Below are positions 44,211 through 53,800 of a stretch of 64,000 bases of DNA, in pieces (position 1 is the first letter of the stretch; each line of letters begins with the position of its first letter). The notes below the pieces were generated by a model that did not search any database, had not been told where the DNA came from, and saw only the letters and a program-made list of their open reading frames with translations. The position numbers and the translations under genes are program-made. The stretch is taken from positions 62,001 through 126,000 of the forward strand of contig JAAFJP010000005.1 of the NCBI GenBank assembly GCA_013298125.1, read 5' to 3'. Origin of the DNA: Cytophagales bacterium (GTDB lineage Bacteria > Bacteroidota > Bacteroidia > Cytophagales > Spirosomataceae).

Positions 44211-44281
44211 GTCAAAGACCGTGTAAACTTTTGAAGACCCAAACCACTATTGTATTGACGGGAGTTTACACCGTCTTTGAC
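44211..44281. repeat. Long inverted repeat, possible oriT or recombination site
   Basis: 19-bp arms, GTCAAAGACCGTGTAAACT (44211-44229) and AGTTTACACCGTCTTTGAC (44263-44281), matching at 18 of 19 positions around a 33-bp loop. It is intergenic, next to the primase-like gene. The TTTACAC word in it also occurs at 34112-34130. A transfer origin, a replication origin or a regulator site are all possible. Confidence 0.6.
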
Positions 44282-44524
44282 GAGTTTTTACATCGTTACC
44301 TTTACCCATTTTCTTTCAAAATGGGCAAAAGTAACAAACTGAATAGGAAAATAAGTACCAATAAACGGATTGAAATAGGCTTACCCCTTGCCACCACTTC
44401 AATACATTTATTCAGGTACTTAGGTGTATTTTACCAAATAGAAAGAGTTTATTTTTATAGGTTTTACCAAAGGGATTAAAAGTTTTAACTCATTGATAAT
44501 CAGTTGTTTAACTTTGTTTTATGC

Positions 44525-44555
44525 TTGTTTAAATAAACTGTTTTATGTACCTTTA
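44525..44555 (+). promoter_or_regulatory. Promoter candidate for the DUF932 gene
   Basis: TTG at 44525-44527, a 20-bp spacer and TACCTTTA at 44548-44555 (one mismatch to TAnnTTTG), followed by an AATTTATAAATATTAATAAA leader up to the ATG at 44598. Confidence 0.45.
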
Positions 44556-44597
44556 TATGGTAATTAAATCAAATAACAATTTATAAATATTAATAAA

Positions 44598-45638
44598 ATG
44601 GCACATGAAATTGACACTCAAAAAGGGTTTGCAGGATTCGCTTCTTATAGACAATCTGCATGGCACGGTTTAGGAACAGTTTTGGAGGAACGCATGAGTA
44701 TTGCGGATGCTCTCAAATTTGGGGGATTGGACTTTGAGGTATTAAAATCTCCAAACGTTCATCGTTTCCCAGACGGGAATGAACAGGTAAGTAAAGACTC
44801 TTTTTTCACTTACCGAACCGATACAAATTCCGTATTGGGGGATAAATTGGGCAAGGGTTATACCGTTATGCAAAACAACGTAGCTCTTGATTTGGTGGAT
44901 GAATTGGTAAGTAAACAAGCCATGACGATTGAAACCGTAGGCTCTTTGTGTGAAGGGGCAAAGGTATTTGTAACCCTCAAAAACGAAACTCCGATTGATT
45001 TGGGGAACAATGACATCACAGAACAGTATTTAGTGTTGCTCAACGGACACGATGGAAATACGGCTATTTCTGCCTATTTTACCAATGTGAGGGTAGTTTG
45101 TCAGAATACTTTGAACGCTTCATTAGGATTGTCGAGAAATAAACATACGGTGAGACATACCGTTACCGCAAAAGACCGTTTGACGGAAGCCTTGATAATT
45201 ATGGGTGTTATGAAACGAAATACTGATTTGGATAAAGAAGCCTATCAACAAATGAAAGCCCAGCGATTTACGGATAAAATGTTCTCTCATTATTTGGGAA
45301 ACGTCTTCTTTACGCCTCACGAAATGACAGAATTAAAGAAAGGAGATACAGGGGTGATTTCAACCAGAAAAAGAAATGTAATTGCTGAGGTAGTCAATTT
45401 TGCTCATACGGGAATAGGTCAGGATTTGGCGGGTGAGGGGTCAGGTTTTTGGGCTTACAATGCCATTACAGGCTATTTTTCAAATCAAAAGGTTTACAAA
45501 GATTCTGAATTAAGAATGGATAATCTTTTGTGGGGAACGGATGCAAGTGTGATGAATCGAGCCGCTGAGTTGGCTTTAATGCCTGAAAAGATTGTTAATC
45601 TTGATAAAAATCTTGTTTCCAATTTAATCTTAAATTAA
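44598..45638 (+). CDS. DUF932 protein (phage/plasmid-like, TIGR03299 type)
   Basis: A 346-residue cytoplasmic protein with the DUF932 start MAHEIDTQKGFAGFASYRQSAWHGLGTVLE, then YTVMQNNVALDLVDELV, LLNGHDGNTAISAYFTNVRVVCQNTLNASLG and KHTVRHT. This family is found on many phages, plasmids and ICEs, and no activity has been proven. It precedes the SSB gene by 86 bp on the same strand; the two are often neighbours in Bacteroidota elements, which hints at a role in handling single-stranded DNA after transfer. Confidence 0.9.
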   Translation: MAHEIDTQKGFAGFASYRQSAWHGLGTVLEERMSIADALKFGGLDFEVLKSPNVHRFPDGNEQVSKDSFFTYRTDTNSVLGDKLGKGYTVMQNNVALDLVDELVSKQAMTIETVGSLCEGAKVFVTLKNETPIDLGNNDITEQYLVLLNGHDGNTAISAYFTNVRVVCQNTLNASLGLSRNKHTVRHTVTAKDRLTEALIIMGVMKRNTDLDKEAYQQMKAQRFTDKMFSHYLGNVFFTPHEMTELKKGDTGVISTRKRNVIAEVVNFAHTGIGQDLAGEGSGFWAYNAITGYFSNQKVYKDSELRMDNLLWGTDASVMNRAAELALMPEKIVNLDKNLVSNLILN

Positions 45639-45724
45639 TTAACGTATAAATCAATACGTTACGATTTTTATTCTAATTTTTATCAAATTCAAGCCGTTTT
45701 AGGCTTATAAATCAATCAAATATC

Positions 45725-46081
45725 ATGGAGAATCTATTAATCATGGAGGGAATTATTGGTAAAATTGAAACCAAACCCCTTAAAAATTCAACGCTTACAG
45801 TTACTAACTTTTCAATAGCCCACAAGGAGCAATGGAAGGACAAAGACCAAACGGAGCAAGAAGAAACGCATTGGTTTAATTGTGAGTTGTGGAATGCACC
45901 CCAAAAACTCATTGATAAACTCACCGTAGGCTCATTGGTGCTATTATTGGAAGCCAAATTAAAGACGAAAAAGTACATCAATAAAGAAAATGTAGAGGTT
46001 ACAGCGTTTTATATAGCGGTTAATAAAATTAAGGTTTTGGCTGAAAAGAAGGAGGGGAAAGAGGGGAAAGATAAAAAGTGA
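45725..46081 (+). CDS. ssb: Single-stranded DNA-binding protein
   Basis: A 118-residue OB-fold protein: IIGKIETKPLKNSTLTVTNFSIAHKEQWKD, then EETHWFNCELWNAPQKLIDKLTVGSLVLLLEAKLKTKKYINKEN, and a terminal strand FYIAVNKIKVLAEKK. The pattern TNFSIA..., THWFNCELWN and YINKENVEV is typical of SSB. The acidic C-terminal tail of housekeeping SSB is missing: the end is lysine-rich (KKEGKEGKDKK), so partner recruitment through that tail is not expected. An internal ATG (MEGIIGK) seven codons in could be the true start. It would protect incoming single-stranded element DNA. Confidence 0.88.
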   Translation: MENLLIMEGIIGKIETKPLKNSTLTVTNFSIAHKEQWKDKDQTEQEETHWFNCELWNAPQKLIDKLTVGSLVLLLEAKLKTKKYINKENVEVTAFYIAVNKIKVLAEKKEGKEGKDKK

Positions 46082-46123
46082 TTTACAGGAAATTTCTATC
46101 AAATTTTACAACATCCAAATCAA

Positions 46124-46570
46124 ATGAAAAAATCAATCTTGGGCATGTTTGCCCTTCAAATCCTTGTGTCCATGAGTGGCTGTGCAACGCTTTCCAGCCT
46201 TTCATCCAATGCCATTCCACACACAAACGTAAGCCTGTCTGGTACGAATGCTTCGGTAAATACGCCTTATGGCAACGTAAGTACACAAACCAAGAAACCT
46301 AAGCCCTTCCAGTTGGAAGGGCAGTTTTTGAGAAAATCGAAAGATACGACTTTCATTATTACTATTCAGAAGGTAGGAGATTGTTACAAAGCTACTTTTT
46401 CAAAAGTAAAGGTTTCGGTGGACACTTTAAATACTTTTCAGCCTCTAAAACCTTACCAAGTTGGAAAAGATTTTGCTTTCTTGGACACGCAAAATAAGGT
46501 AGTTTTTAAATATGTTTCTGGATTTCCGAATGGGATTCAATATGAGGCAAAATTTTATAAACAATTTTAA
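46124..46570 (+). CDS. Lipoprotein of the element
   Basis: A 148-residue precursor with a lipobox (VSMSGC, lipid Cys at 20), then a serine/asparagine-rich stretch (NAIPHTNVSLSGTNASVNTP), and a beta-rich domain (FQLEGQFLRKSKDTTFIITIQKVGDCYKATFSKVKVSVDTL). I do not recognise the family. It follows the SSB gene by 42 bp on the same strand and is followed by two small cytoplasmic ORFs, so it belongs to the same transcription unit. Lipoproteins in ICEs can be entry-exclusion factors or channel parts; there is no direct evidence for either here. Confidence 0.78.
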   Translation: MKKSILGMFALQILVSMSGCATLSSLSSNAIPHTNVSLSGTNASVNTPYGNVSTQTKKPKPFQLEGQFLRKSKDTTFIITIQKVGDCYKATFSKVKVSVDTLNTFQPLKPYQVGKDFAFLDTQNKVVFKYVSGFPNGIQYEAKFYKQF

Positions 46571-46576
46571 TGTGTC

Positions 46577-46774
46577 ATGTATCAATTTAGCACAAACGAG
46601 GGCGAAAGATATTTCACTTTTTACAGCCCTGCCGAAATCAGAAAATATTATTGTTTTGATTGTTTTGACGATTCAGGCAATCGTAAATCATTGGAAACCA
46701 AAGAGGTAGATTATTCAAGTTTTAAGTTTGATAGATGTTTTTGTGAACACGAAATTAAAATAACTACCATTTAA
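46577..46774 (+). CDS. Small hypothetical protein
   Basis: A 65-residue frame, MYQFSTNEGERYFTFYSPAEIRKYYCFDCFDDSGNRKSLE and so on, ending RCFCEHEIKITTI. Four cysteines (CFDCF and RCFCEH) might bind a metal ion. It starts 6 bp after the lipoprotein stop and ends 11 bp before the next gene, so it fits a small operon. Not recognised. Confidence 0.55.
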   Translation: MYQFSTNEGERYFTFYSPAEIRKYYCFDCFDDSGNRKSLETKEVDYSSFKFDRCFCEHEIKITTI

Positions 46775-46785
46775 ACAGAAGAAAT

Positions 46786-47085
46786 ATGGAAATTTTAGAG
46801 TGTATATCAGATAATGAAATAGCCGATTTAATAAATTTATCTGGCTTAATTGAGCAAGGATATTGCGACAATAAAGACCTAAAACTCAGTGATACTTTTT
46901 TAGGATTTACAGTAAACCAAAACCCCTATTTTTCATACTTTGAAATTCAGAAAAATATGGATGAAAACTTTGATTTAATCTTTTACCTGCAAGGGCGTAA
47001 TGGTTTGGAGATTGTAGATTTAGAGGTTAATATTTCCAAAGAATCCTTGCAAAAAATCGTAGAGGAACGAATTTTAGGAATTTAG
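46786..47085 (+). CDS. Hypothetical protein
   Basis: A 99-residue acidic cytoplasmic protein (MEILECISDNEIADLINLSGLIEQGYCDNKDLKLSDTFLGFTVNQNP), with a C-terminus of alternating hydrophobic and charged residues ending IVEERILGI. It is the last plus-strand gene before the convergent cargo genes and is followed by a hairpin terminator. No family recognised. Confidence 0.65.
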   Translation: MEILECISDNEIADLINLSGLIEQGYCDNKDLKLSDTFLGFTVNQNPYFSYFEIQKNMDENFDLIFYLQGRNGLEIVDLEVNISKESLQKIVEERILGI

Positions 47086-47094
47086 TACAAAAAG

Positions 47095-47124
47095 AAAATC
47101 ACAGCGAGAGCCGTGATTTTTGTA
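47095..47124 (+). terminator. Terminator at the convergence point
   Basis: 8-bp stem AAAATCAC/GTGATTTT with a 10-nt loop and a T-run, 10 bp after the last plus-strand gene. It separates the DUF932/SSB unit from the cargo genes on the other strand. Confidence 0.75.
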
Positions 47125-47260
47125 TCAACTTGATAGGAATATTTTTTTATTTTACTGGATAGGAAAGTTCTTATTTTGCATCATTTAGTTTTTGTTGAAT
47201 TTCAATGATAAAATCTACATCTATCTACTCATTGTCTAAGTTCATCTCATTTTACTATTA

Positions 47261-47833
47261 TCAATTGGGCTTTATTTGCAATATCCCCCCGTTCAAATAT
47301 TTTATTCCACTTGATGGAACTTCCATTTTCAAACTTTTCGCCTTAGCTGTATTGTCAGTAACTGTTACCATATGCGTTGGATAGATAATCACTGCATCGG
47401 AAAATGTTGGTACTCTGCCACAGCACCATACAGTAGGATCATTCCAATTTCCAGTTTTTTCAGAAGTGAGAATATTACTTGTTAATGGGGATAATTGCTG
47501 TACCGATACTTGCCCTTGAGTTTTAATTGTTGGGCAACTCGGTAGTGTACAGTATACATAATACGTTGTTGTAATACATGGATATACTGTTAAATTAGTG
47601 ATATTCTGATGCCCTGTTGACCAAGAATAATTTCCACCTGTGCATCCACTTGCTGATAAAGTGCTCAATTGATTACTTGAAACCGTTGTAGGGTTTGCAG
47701 ACAAAGTAGGAATCGGATTACTTCCTATAGAAACTTTCTGAATTCTATTGCCCATTATATCATATTGGAAGGTGGTTTGGGCTACCATCGAAATACTTAT
47801 GAAGTTAAATATGAGTATTTGTGTTATTTTCAT
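47261..47833 (-). CDS. Secreted companion of the RHS protein
   Basis: A 190-residue exported protein: signal peptide (about 1-18, ending SMVAQ), then TTFQYDIMGNRIQKVS, which resembles an RHS/YD-repeat, an Ig-like module (SGCTGGNYSWSTGHQNITNLTVYPCITTTYYVYC) of the same type as three modules in the large protein upstream, and a last part GNWNDPTVWCCGRVPTFSDAVIIYP, typical of a secreted beta-helix-like domain. It lies 27 bp after the RHS gene stop and is probably co-transcribed. It does not look like an immunity protein, since it is exported. It may be a fragment of a larger RHS relative. Confidence 0.8.
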   Translation of the reverse strand: MKITQILIFNFISISMVAQTTFQYDIMGNRIQKVSIGSNPIPTLSANPTTVSSNQLSTLSASGCTGGNYSWSTGHQNITNLTVYPCITTTYYVYCTLPSCPTIKTQGQVSVQQLSPLTSNILTSEKTGNWNDPTVWCCGRVPTFSDAVIIYPTHMVTVTDNTAKAKSLKMEVPSSGIKYLNGGILQIKPN

Positions 47834-47860
47834 TTTTGTATATTTTAAGAATAATATTAA

Positions 47861-50800
47861 TTACCAACCATATGGGTTTAAGGTACTATTTACTCCTTGA
47901 TAAAGATAATTTGCAGCAGGCTTTATTACCGGAGCCATTGCTGCTGGTATATTTACCTTTACTTCAGCATTTGCCTTAACAAAAGTAAAATTCGCCGAGC
48001 CACCAATTGAAACATTGCCATTTTTATACAGACCAATAGTAGCCTTGTAAACTGGAGTAGGAGTACTTATTTTAAATGAATTTTCAGATAAAGAATAATT
48101 ACCCTCTGTTACTTTTCCTGAAAACTTAGGACTGTTACTAAATATAGATTGGCTGGCTCCAACTTTTATTCCAGCCCCTAAATCAATTTCAGCCCCAACC
48201 TGAATATCACCATCAAAACAAATAATTTGTTCTTGATTATGCATTTCACAGTTGAACATTCTAACCATAGCTCCGGCCATAGCACCATTGGCAAATTTAC
48301 CCCCTGTCAATTCAGAGGCAGTTCCACCAATTAATGCTGAGGCACTTATACGGGTGAGTTTCGCAGGTAAGCTATTATCTCCACTATAAATATTATCAAC
48401 TATACTGCTTGTTGCCCCCGCAAAAGCTCCTGCTGCTGCACCTTGCCAAAAGTCACCACCTTGTGCAGCTGCCATAGTACCTTGTACAGCGGCGTGACCA
48501 ACTGTTTTAATAACTGTACTGCCAACCGCTCCGTACCCTTGGGCTAAATCGCCAACACCTGCTGTTAAAAAAGCTGTTGCTGCACCTATTACAGCTCCTC
48601 TGATTCCTGCATTTAGAGCATCGTTTGCACTACCACCATTGAATGTTGTACTCAAATACCCACTTGTAAAGCCAGCTGCAGCACCACCACAAGTTACGCA
48701 TCCGCCAGTATAGAAAGTAACCACAGCACCTACCACATACGAGGCTACGGTTGTTACTACTGGTCGCCAGTTGTCCCTGATGAAAGCTGGCATATATTTA
48801 CTATCCAACAGCACCGCTGTTTCTCTTAAAATATTATGATTTAGTTCATTCAATTGGTTAAAGAGATTTTCTCCCTCTCTTAAAAGGTTAGCCCCTAAAG
48901 TTGCAAATGCCTGCGTTGTAGTACCTATTGGGTCATCTAAAAATTTACCCACATCACCACCAAAAATAGAATTATAGCCCGAAGGGTCAATCAAACTTAG
49001 AGGATTATTCCTTACATAAGCATATCTATTGAAAGCCTGTAAGTCTAAAATGTCTTGAATAAATGGATCTGGCGATGTAAAACGAGCGATCACGGGGTCA
49101 TACATTCGCCCATTCATATTGATGAGTTGGAATAAATCTAAATGTTCGTGCTTGGTAAATCCCCTGTCAGAAAGATAATTGGCATTTTCATTTGCATATC
49201 CAGCTCTGTCCGCATTCATACGCCTGCCCCATACATCATAGCGTAGGTGTTCCAACACTACGCCGTTGGTGTCCACTACAGCTATAAGGTTATTGGCTTT
49301 ATCGTTTATCCACAGGTTGATGGTTCTGCTGGTGCCTTGCTTAGATTCAACCGCCACTACCCCTTCTCCACCTCTGATATAGGATATTTCGGTAGTTACA
49401 CCATTTTTGATCTCCTCTTCAAAATTGCTGCTTACAAATACTTTCGTTTTTACCAAGGCATTTTTGACATACATCTTTTGATACGCTCGCTGATGGTCAG
49501 GCCCGTAAAAAATATCCACATAGGCACTGTCATTCTGTATCTTCTTGACTTTACTGAAAGAATTATATTCGGTAGTAACTTGAAAAGAAGGAATACAAAC
49601 ACTGCTGTTTACGGGTGTAATACTGGTTAAGAACTTTGGTCCACCTAAGGTATTTTGGCTGTAATTGTAAGTGCCTACATCTGATTTGTTGGTAATGTTT
49701 CCGAATAAATCATAAGTGAGTGTAACAGAGGTATTCTCGACAGTAGATGTTTGCGGGAAGGTAAGATTCGGATTAACAGCTGTAAGCCTATCTAAATCAT
49801 CATACTGGTAAGTAGTATTACCAGAATACAAAACCTGACCAATACCTTTATAAACAGTTCTGTTGATACCACTTATTCGGTAATTATTTTCGTAAGCATA
49901 GCTATGCGAAATCGTAGGTGTACCCAACAAATCAGTGGGCATAAACGACTGAAACTGCGTAATGTGCTGCTGACTTGCATCATACGTGTAAACATTTCTG
50001 ATAGCAGCGTTTTGTCCTGCTCCTTTTGCATAAATATCTTCGGTCAGAAGAGCATCTACGTCATTGGTAGTTTTAGCTCGCCAAATTACCTTGCCGTCCG
50101 ATACCCGTTTTACTACATCAAGGTATTGTCGTGCGTTGTATTCGTACTTTATTTGCAGTCCAGACGGATAAGTAATTTGGTTGGGCTTTCCGTCTGAATA
50201 ATAGGTAATGGATGAATTATAAGTTTTGCCGTTGATGGTTTTGGTTTCAGACGATGGTCGTCCAAAATTGTCAAACGCATAACTAAATGTGATGTTGTCA
50301 TACCCCGCAATGGTCGTTAACTTTCCGATGGCTTTGTTGCCAACATCATAAGTATTAGTAGTAATTCCTTCTGCTTCAGTTCGTTTTTTGATTCTGCCCA
50401 AAATGTCATACTCCATTAGCACGATACTACCTTTGGCATCAACTTGTCTTATCAACTGATTGAAACCATTGTATTGATAAGTGGTTGTTCCCATTACTGG
50501 GTCAATCATTTTTACTTTTCGCCCTCGGGCATCATATTGAATCACTATTTCAAAACCAGAAGTATTGCCTTTTGACGAATAAGCATTTCCCCAACCATCA
50601 TAAGCATAGCTTACTTCATTGGCAGTAATTGTACCGTTTGAAGAAATGAATTTTGATTTAAGGGTTTGTCCTTGCGGATTATTCTCTGCCACACGTTGCC
50701 TACCTTTGATATCGGTTGCCGTTGAATTGTTTATACTATAACCATAAGTATTATTTACTCCAAAATCAGTTTCTCCTAAAATTCGACTCATCAAGTCATA

Positions 50801-53800
50801 TTGATAGGTACGGTTTACACCAGGACCTTGGTCAGAAATTTTTTCACCTCGTGCATTGAATGTAGTGGTGTACGAAACCGTATTGCCATTTGAAACAACC
50901 TTATCAACTCGCACCATTCTACCCAAATAGTCATAATGCTCCAAAACGGCGGGCGAAAGTCCTACTTTTTTATAAATGACAAACTTTCCATTAGCTGGGC
51001 TGTTCCATGTTAGCCCTGCACGATAAAGCCTATTGATGGCTTCTACACCTTGTGGGTCAGTGGTTTTTATGTTTCGTTGAAAAGCATCATATTCAAATGT
51101 AACTGTAAGCCCGTTAGGGTCTGTTGTGCTTAATAAACTACCAGAGTTATTGTCAAAAACAGAAATTTGTTGATGCCCCAAGGCATTAGTTTGAGAAGTT
51201 TTGAATCTACCCTTTGTGTCGTACCCAAACAAGGTTGTGCGGGTTTCTTGTTGTGTACCGTTCCACGCAACTGTTTCGGTTTTGATAATATTGCCAAAAA
51301 CATCGTGTGTAAAAATAGTCTCAGTGTGCACCTGAGCCGAAGAATCTGGGTCAGTTATTTCTTTTTTGAGTTGCCCAGTGGTCAGATTGTATTCAAAAGC
51401 AGCAGTTCTGACAATGACTGGGTTGTTTGGTGTAAATTTATAAGTGGTGCTTCGGGTTAGCCTGCCCAAAAGCCAGTTATTAGCATTGTCTGAATAAACT
51501 GAAATGGTTGAATCTTTAAATCCATTGCCATGATTCACCACCATTAAAGTTGTGTTTCCAGAAGCATCTTGCTCTACTCTTGATACAGATTGATTAAGAA
51601 GACTGGTTGTGTTTAGGTCATACTGACTTGTTGTTGAAACATTACCATAAGTGTAATAACTTCTTGGTTTCATGTATCTTGGATAACCAGTTGTTATTGT
51701 CCTATTGTAAGTTATTTCTTTAACTAACGTTGAAAAAGATGATAGTAACTGTCCATTACTTGAATTATCTTTTCTTGTTTCAGTGAGCAAAGGCTGACCC
51801 GATAACCACCATTTTTTTTTGTCAATAGTATAATATTTAATGTCAAAGGTATTTCGCTGGCGGTCTTTAACAATTACCTTTGAAAAGCCTTGGAAGCCTC
51901 TACCTTCTGAATGAGAAAATGCTCCTTCATAAGTATAATCAGTATAATTAAAGCCACCAATGCCATTTTTGGTTTTTACCGAAGATACTACTTGCATTGG
52001 GGTTACCAATTGGTAAAGGGGATATTCGAACGCTTGGGTTGATTGGGTATATACGCCTAGATCTAAAAGTGACTTGTAGGTAACATCAATTTCCTGCCCG
52101 TTTCCTTCGGAAATTTTTGAGAGAAAATCAGATTTCGTAAGCTTATTGTTGTATATTTTATTTGAAATAGTTTGAGTAGAAGTGTTATATTTATAATACA
52201 GAATCTCGTTATAGCCCGTTTTTGAATAAGAACCAAAGTAGAAACTCACCGTAGGGTCGTTGATGAGTGATAGATCTAAGACATCTCGAACTTCAATTTG
52301 CTTTTTATCAAAGCCTCCTAATTTTACTACACTCTCTACGCCACCCGTTTTGGTGTAGGATAGTAAATCTACAACACCATCATTATTAAAATCTACAAAT
52401 TCGTCATAAACCTCTTCTTGTGAGGTACTGAGTACAGTACTGAGGTAGTAAGGATCTTGGAAGAAACCGTAATTTCCATTGTTGAGTTGAAATTGATATG
52501 ATGACTTCCCAATCTTTATACCTAAGTCAGGTAAACCATCTCCATTCGCATCTGCAAAAATAATATTTCTAAAATCGAAGATAAATGATTGTCCATCAAA
52601 AGGGATAAATTTCTTACTATTCAAACTCCAATTAAAAGATTTTGTAATACTCCAATCATGATATATTACATATTCTGGATCATGTATCTTATATTTCAAG
52701 GAATCTGGATCTAAATACTGGTTGAAAGAAGATGATTTTCCAATATGGATATTAATTTTTGACGTAAGTGAATCTAATACAAATACATCAAATAGTCCAT
52801 CATTATTAAAATCCAAAATTCGAAAGGATGTATTTTTACTCTTAACAATTGAATAGTCTGAAATTGTAATATTTAAACTACTCATTTTAATCTTTTTAAT
52901 ATTACTGTTACTTGAAGCAATTGGTCTTTGATTTAACATCCATTTTTCGTTATCCCCATAAGGAGATGGATAGTTGGAAGGGTTTTTATCTAACACCATT
53001 AAATCTGGAAGTCCATCACTATTAAAATCTCCAATCTTAACATCGTTGTCTTTGAATGTACTCTTAAAAATTGATGCCCCAGTATAAGTTGGGAGAAAAT
53101 CACTCATTAATTGTGTAAGAAAATGAAGTTGATTTCCGTAAAACCCAGAAAAAATAATTATCGCCGAACCTGTAACATTGTTATAAAATAAGATATCAGT
53201 TTTGCCATCGGCATTAAAGTCGGCAGTTTTAAATTCACCTTCAATTGGGAAAGAAGGCGATCCTATTCCAAATGTATTATTCGGCAACTCTGTTTGATTA
53301 TTAAAACCATTTGGAATTGAAATTGGATAGCGATTAAGGTAGTAATTATAAATACCACTTGTTCTATTGAAGACAAATAGGTCTTGAACACCATCACCAT
53401 CCCAATCGCCAAAAATCCTCACACCATTAATATCATTATAAGCATCTGCAGGGAATGGACCATTGGTGGTGTTATATGCCTGATATTTCATTGCAGTAGG
53501 ATCTAAACTTTCCTCTTGGTATTTGAAAAAAGTAGGCTCATGACATAGCGTATCGGCACATTCTTGGATTTGATAGAGTAATGAATGTGAGGTGGTAGTA
53601 CTTAACTTGTATTTTAATTCATATCTCCTTAATTCTTGATTACCCCCCGTAATTCTAATTTTTGATAACAGTTTTTCACCAGTTCCAAGATAATTACCGT
53701 TCATAAAAGCCCAAGGCTTGTCACTACGGTCAATGTAATCGAACTCAATTTTGTTATAACTTAATAAAGTAGCGGCATCATTGTAGGTATATTCGATACG

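Larger units (their letters stand above)
44061..44597. other. Gap holding an inverted repeat and promoters, no gene
   Basis: 537 bp between the divergent Toprim and DUF932 genes. It contains the leader motif of the Toprim gene, a long inverted repeat (44211-44281), a TGATAATCA word (44494-44502) and a promoter candidate for the DUF932 gene. An 82-codon frame at 44231-44479 begins inside the repeat with TTG and does not look like a protein. Confidence 0.5.

Noticed and set aside
44231..44479. 82-codon frame across the inverted repeat
   Set aside because: Starts with TTG inside the repeat loop and has no protein-like features; the repeat explains the sequence better.
49247..49630. 127-codon frame opposite to the RHS gene
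   Set aside because: It is a shadow of the RHS coding frame. Other plus-strand frames in 47861-57145 are rejected for the same reason.
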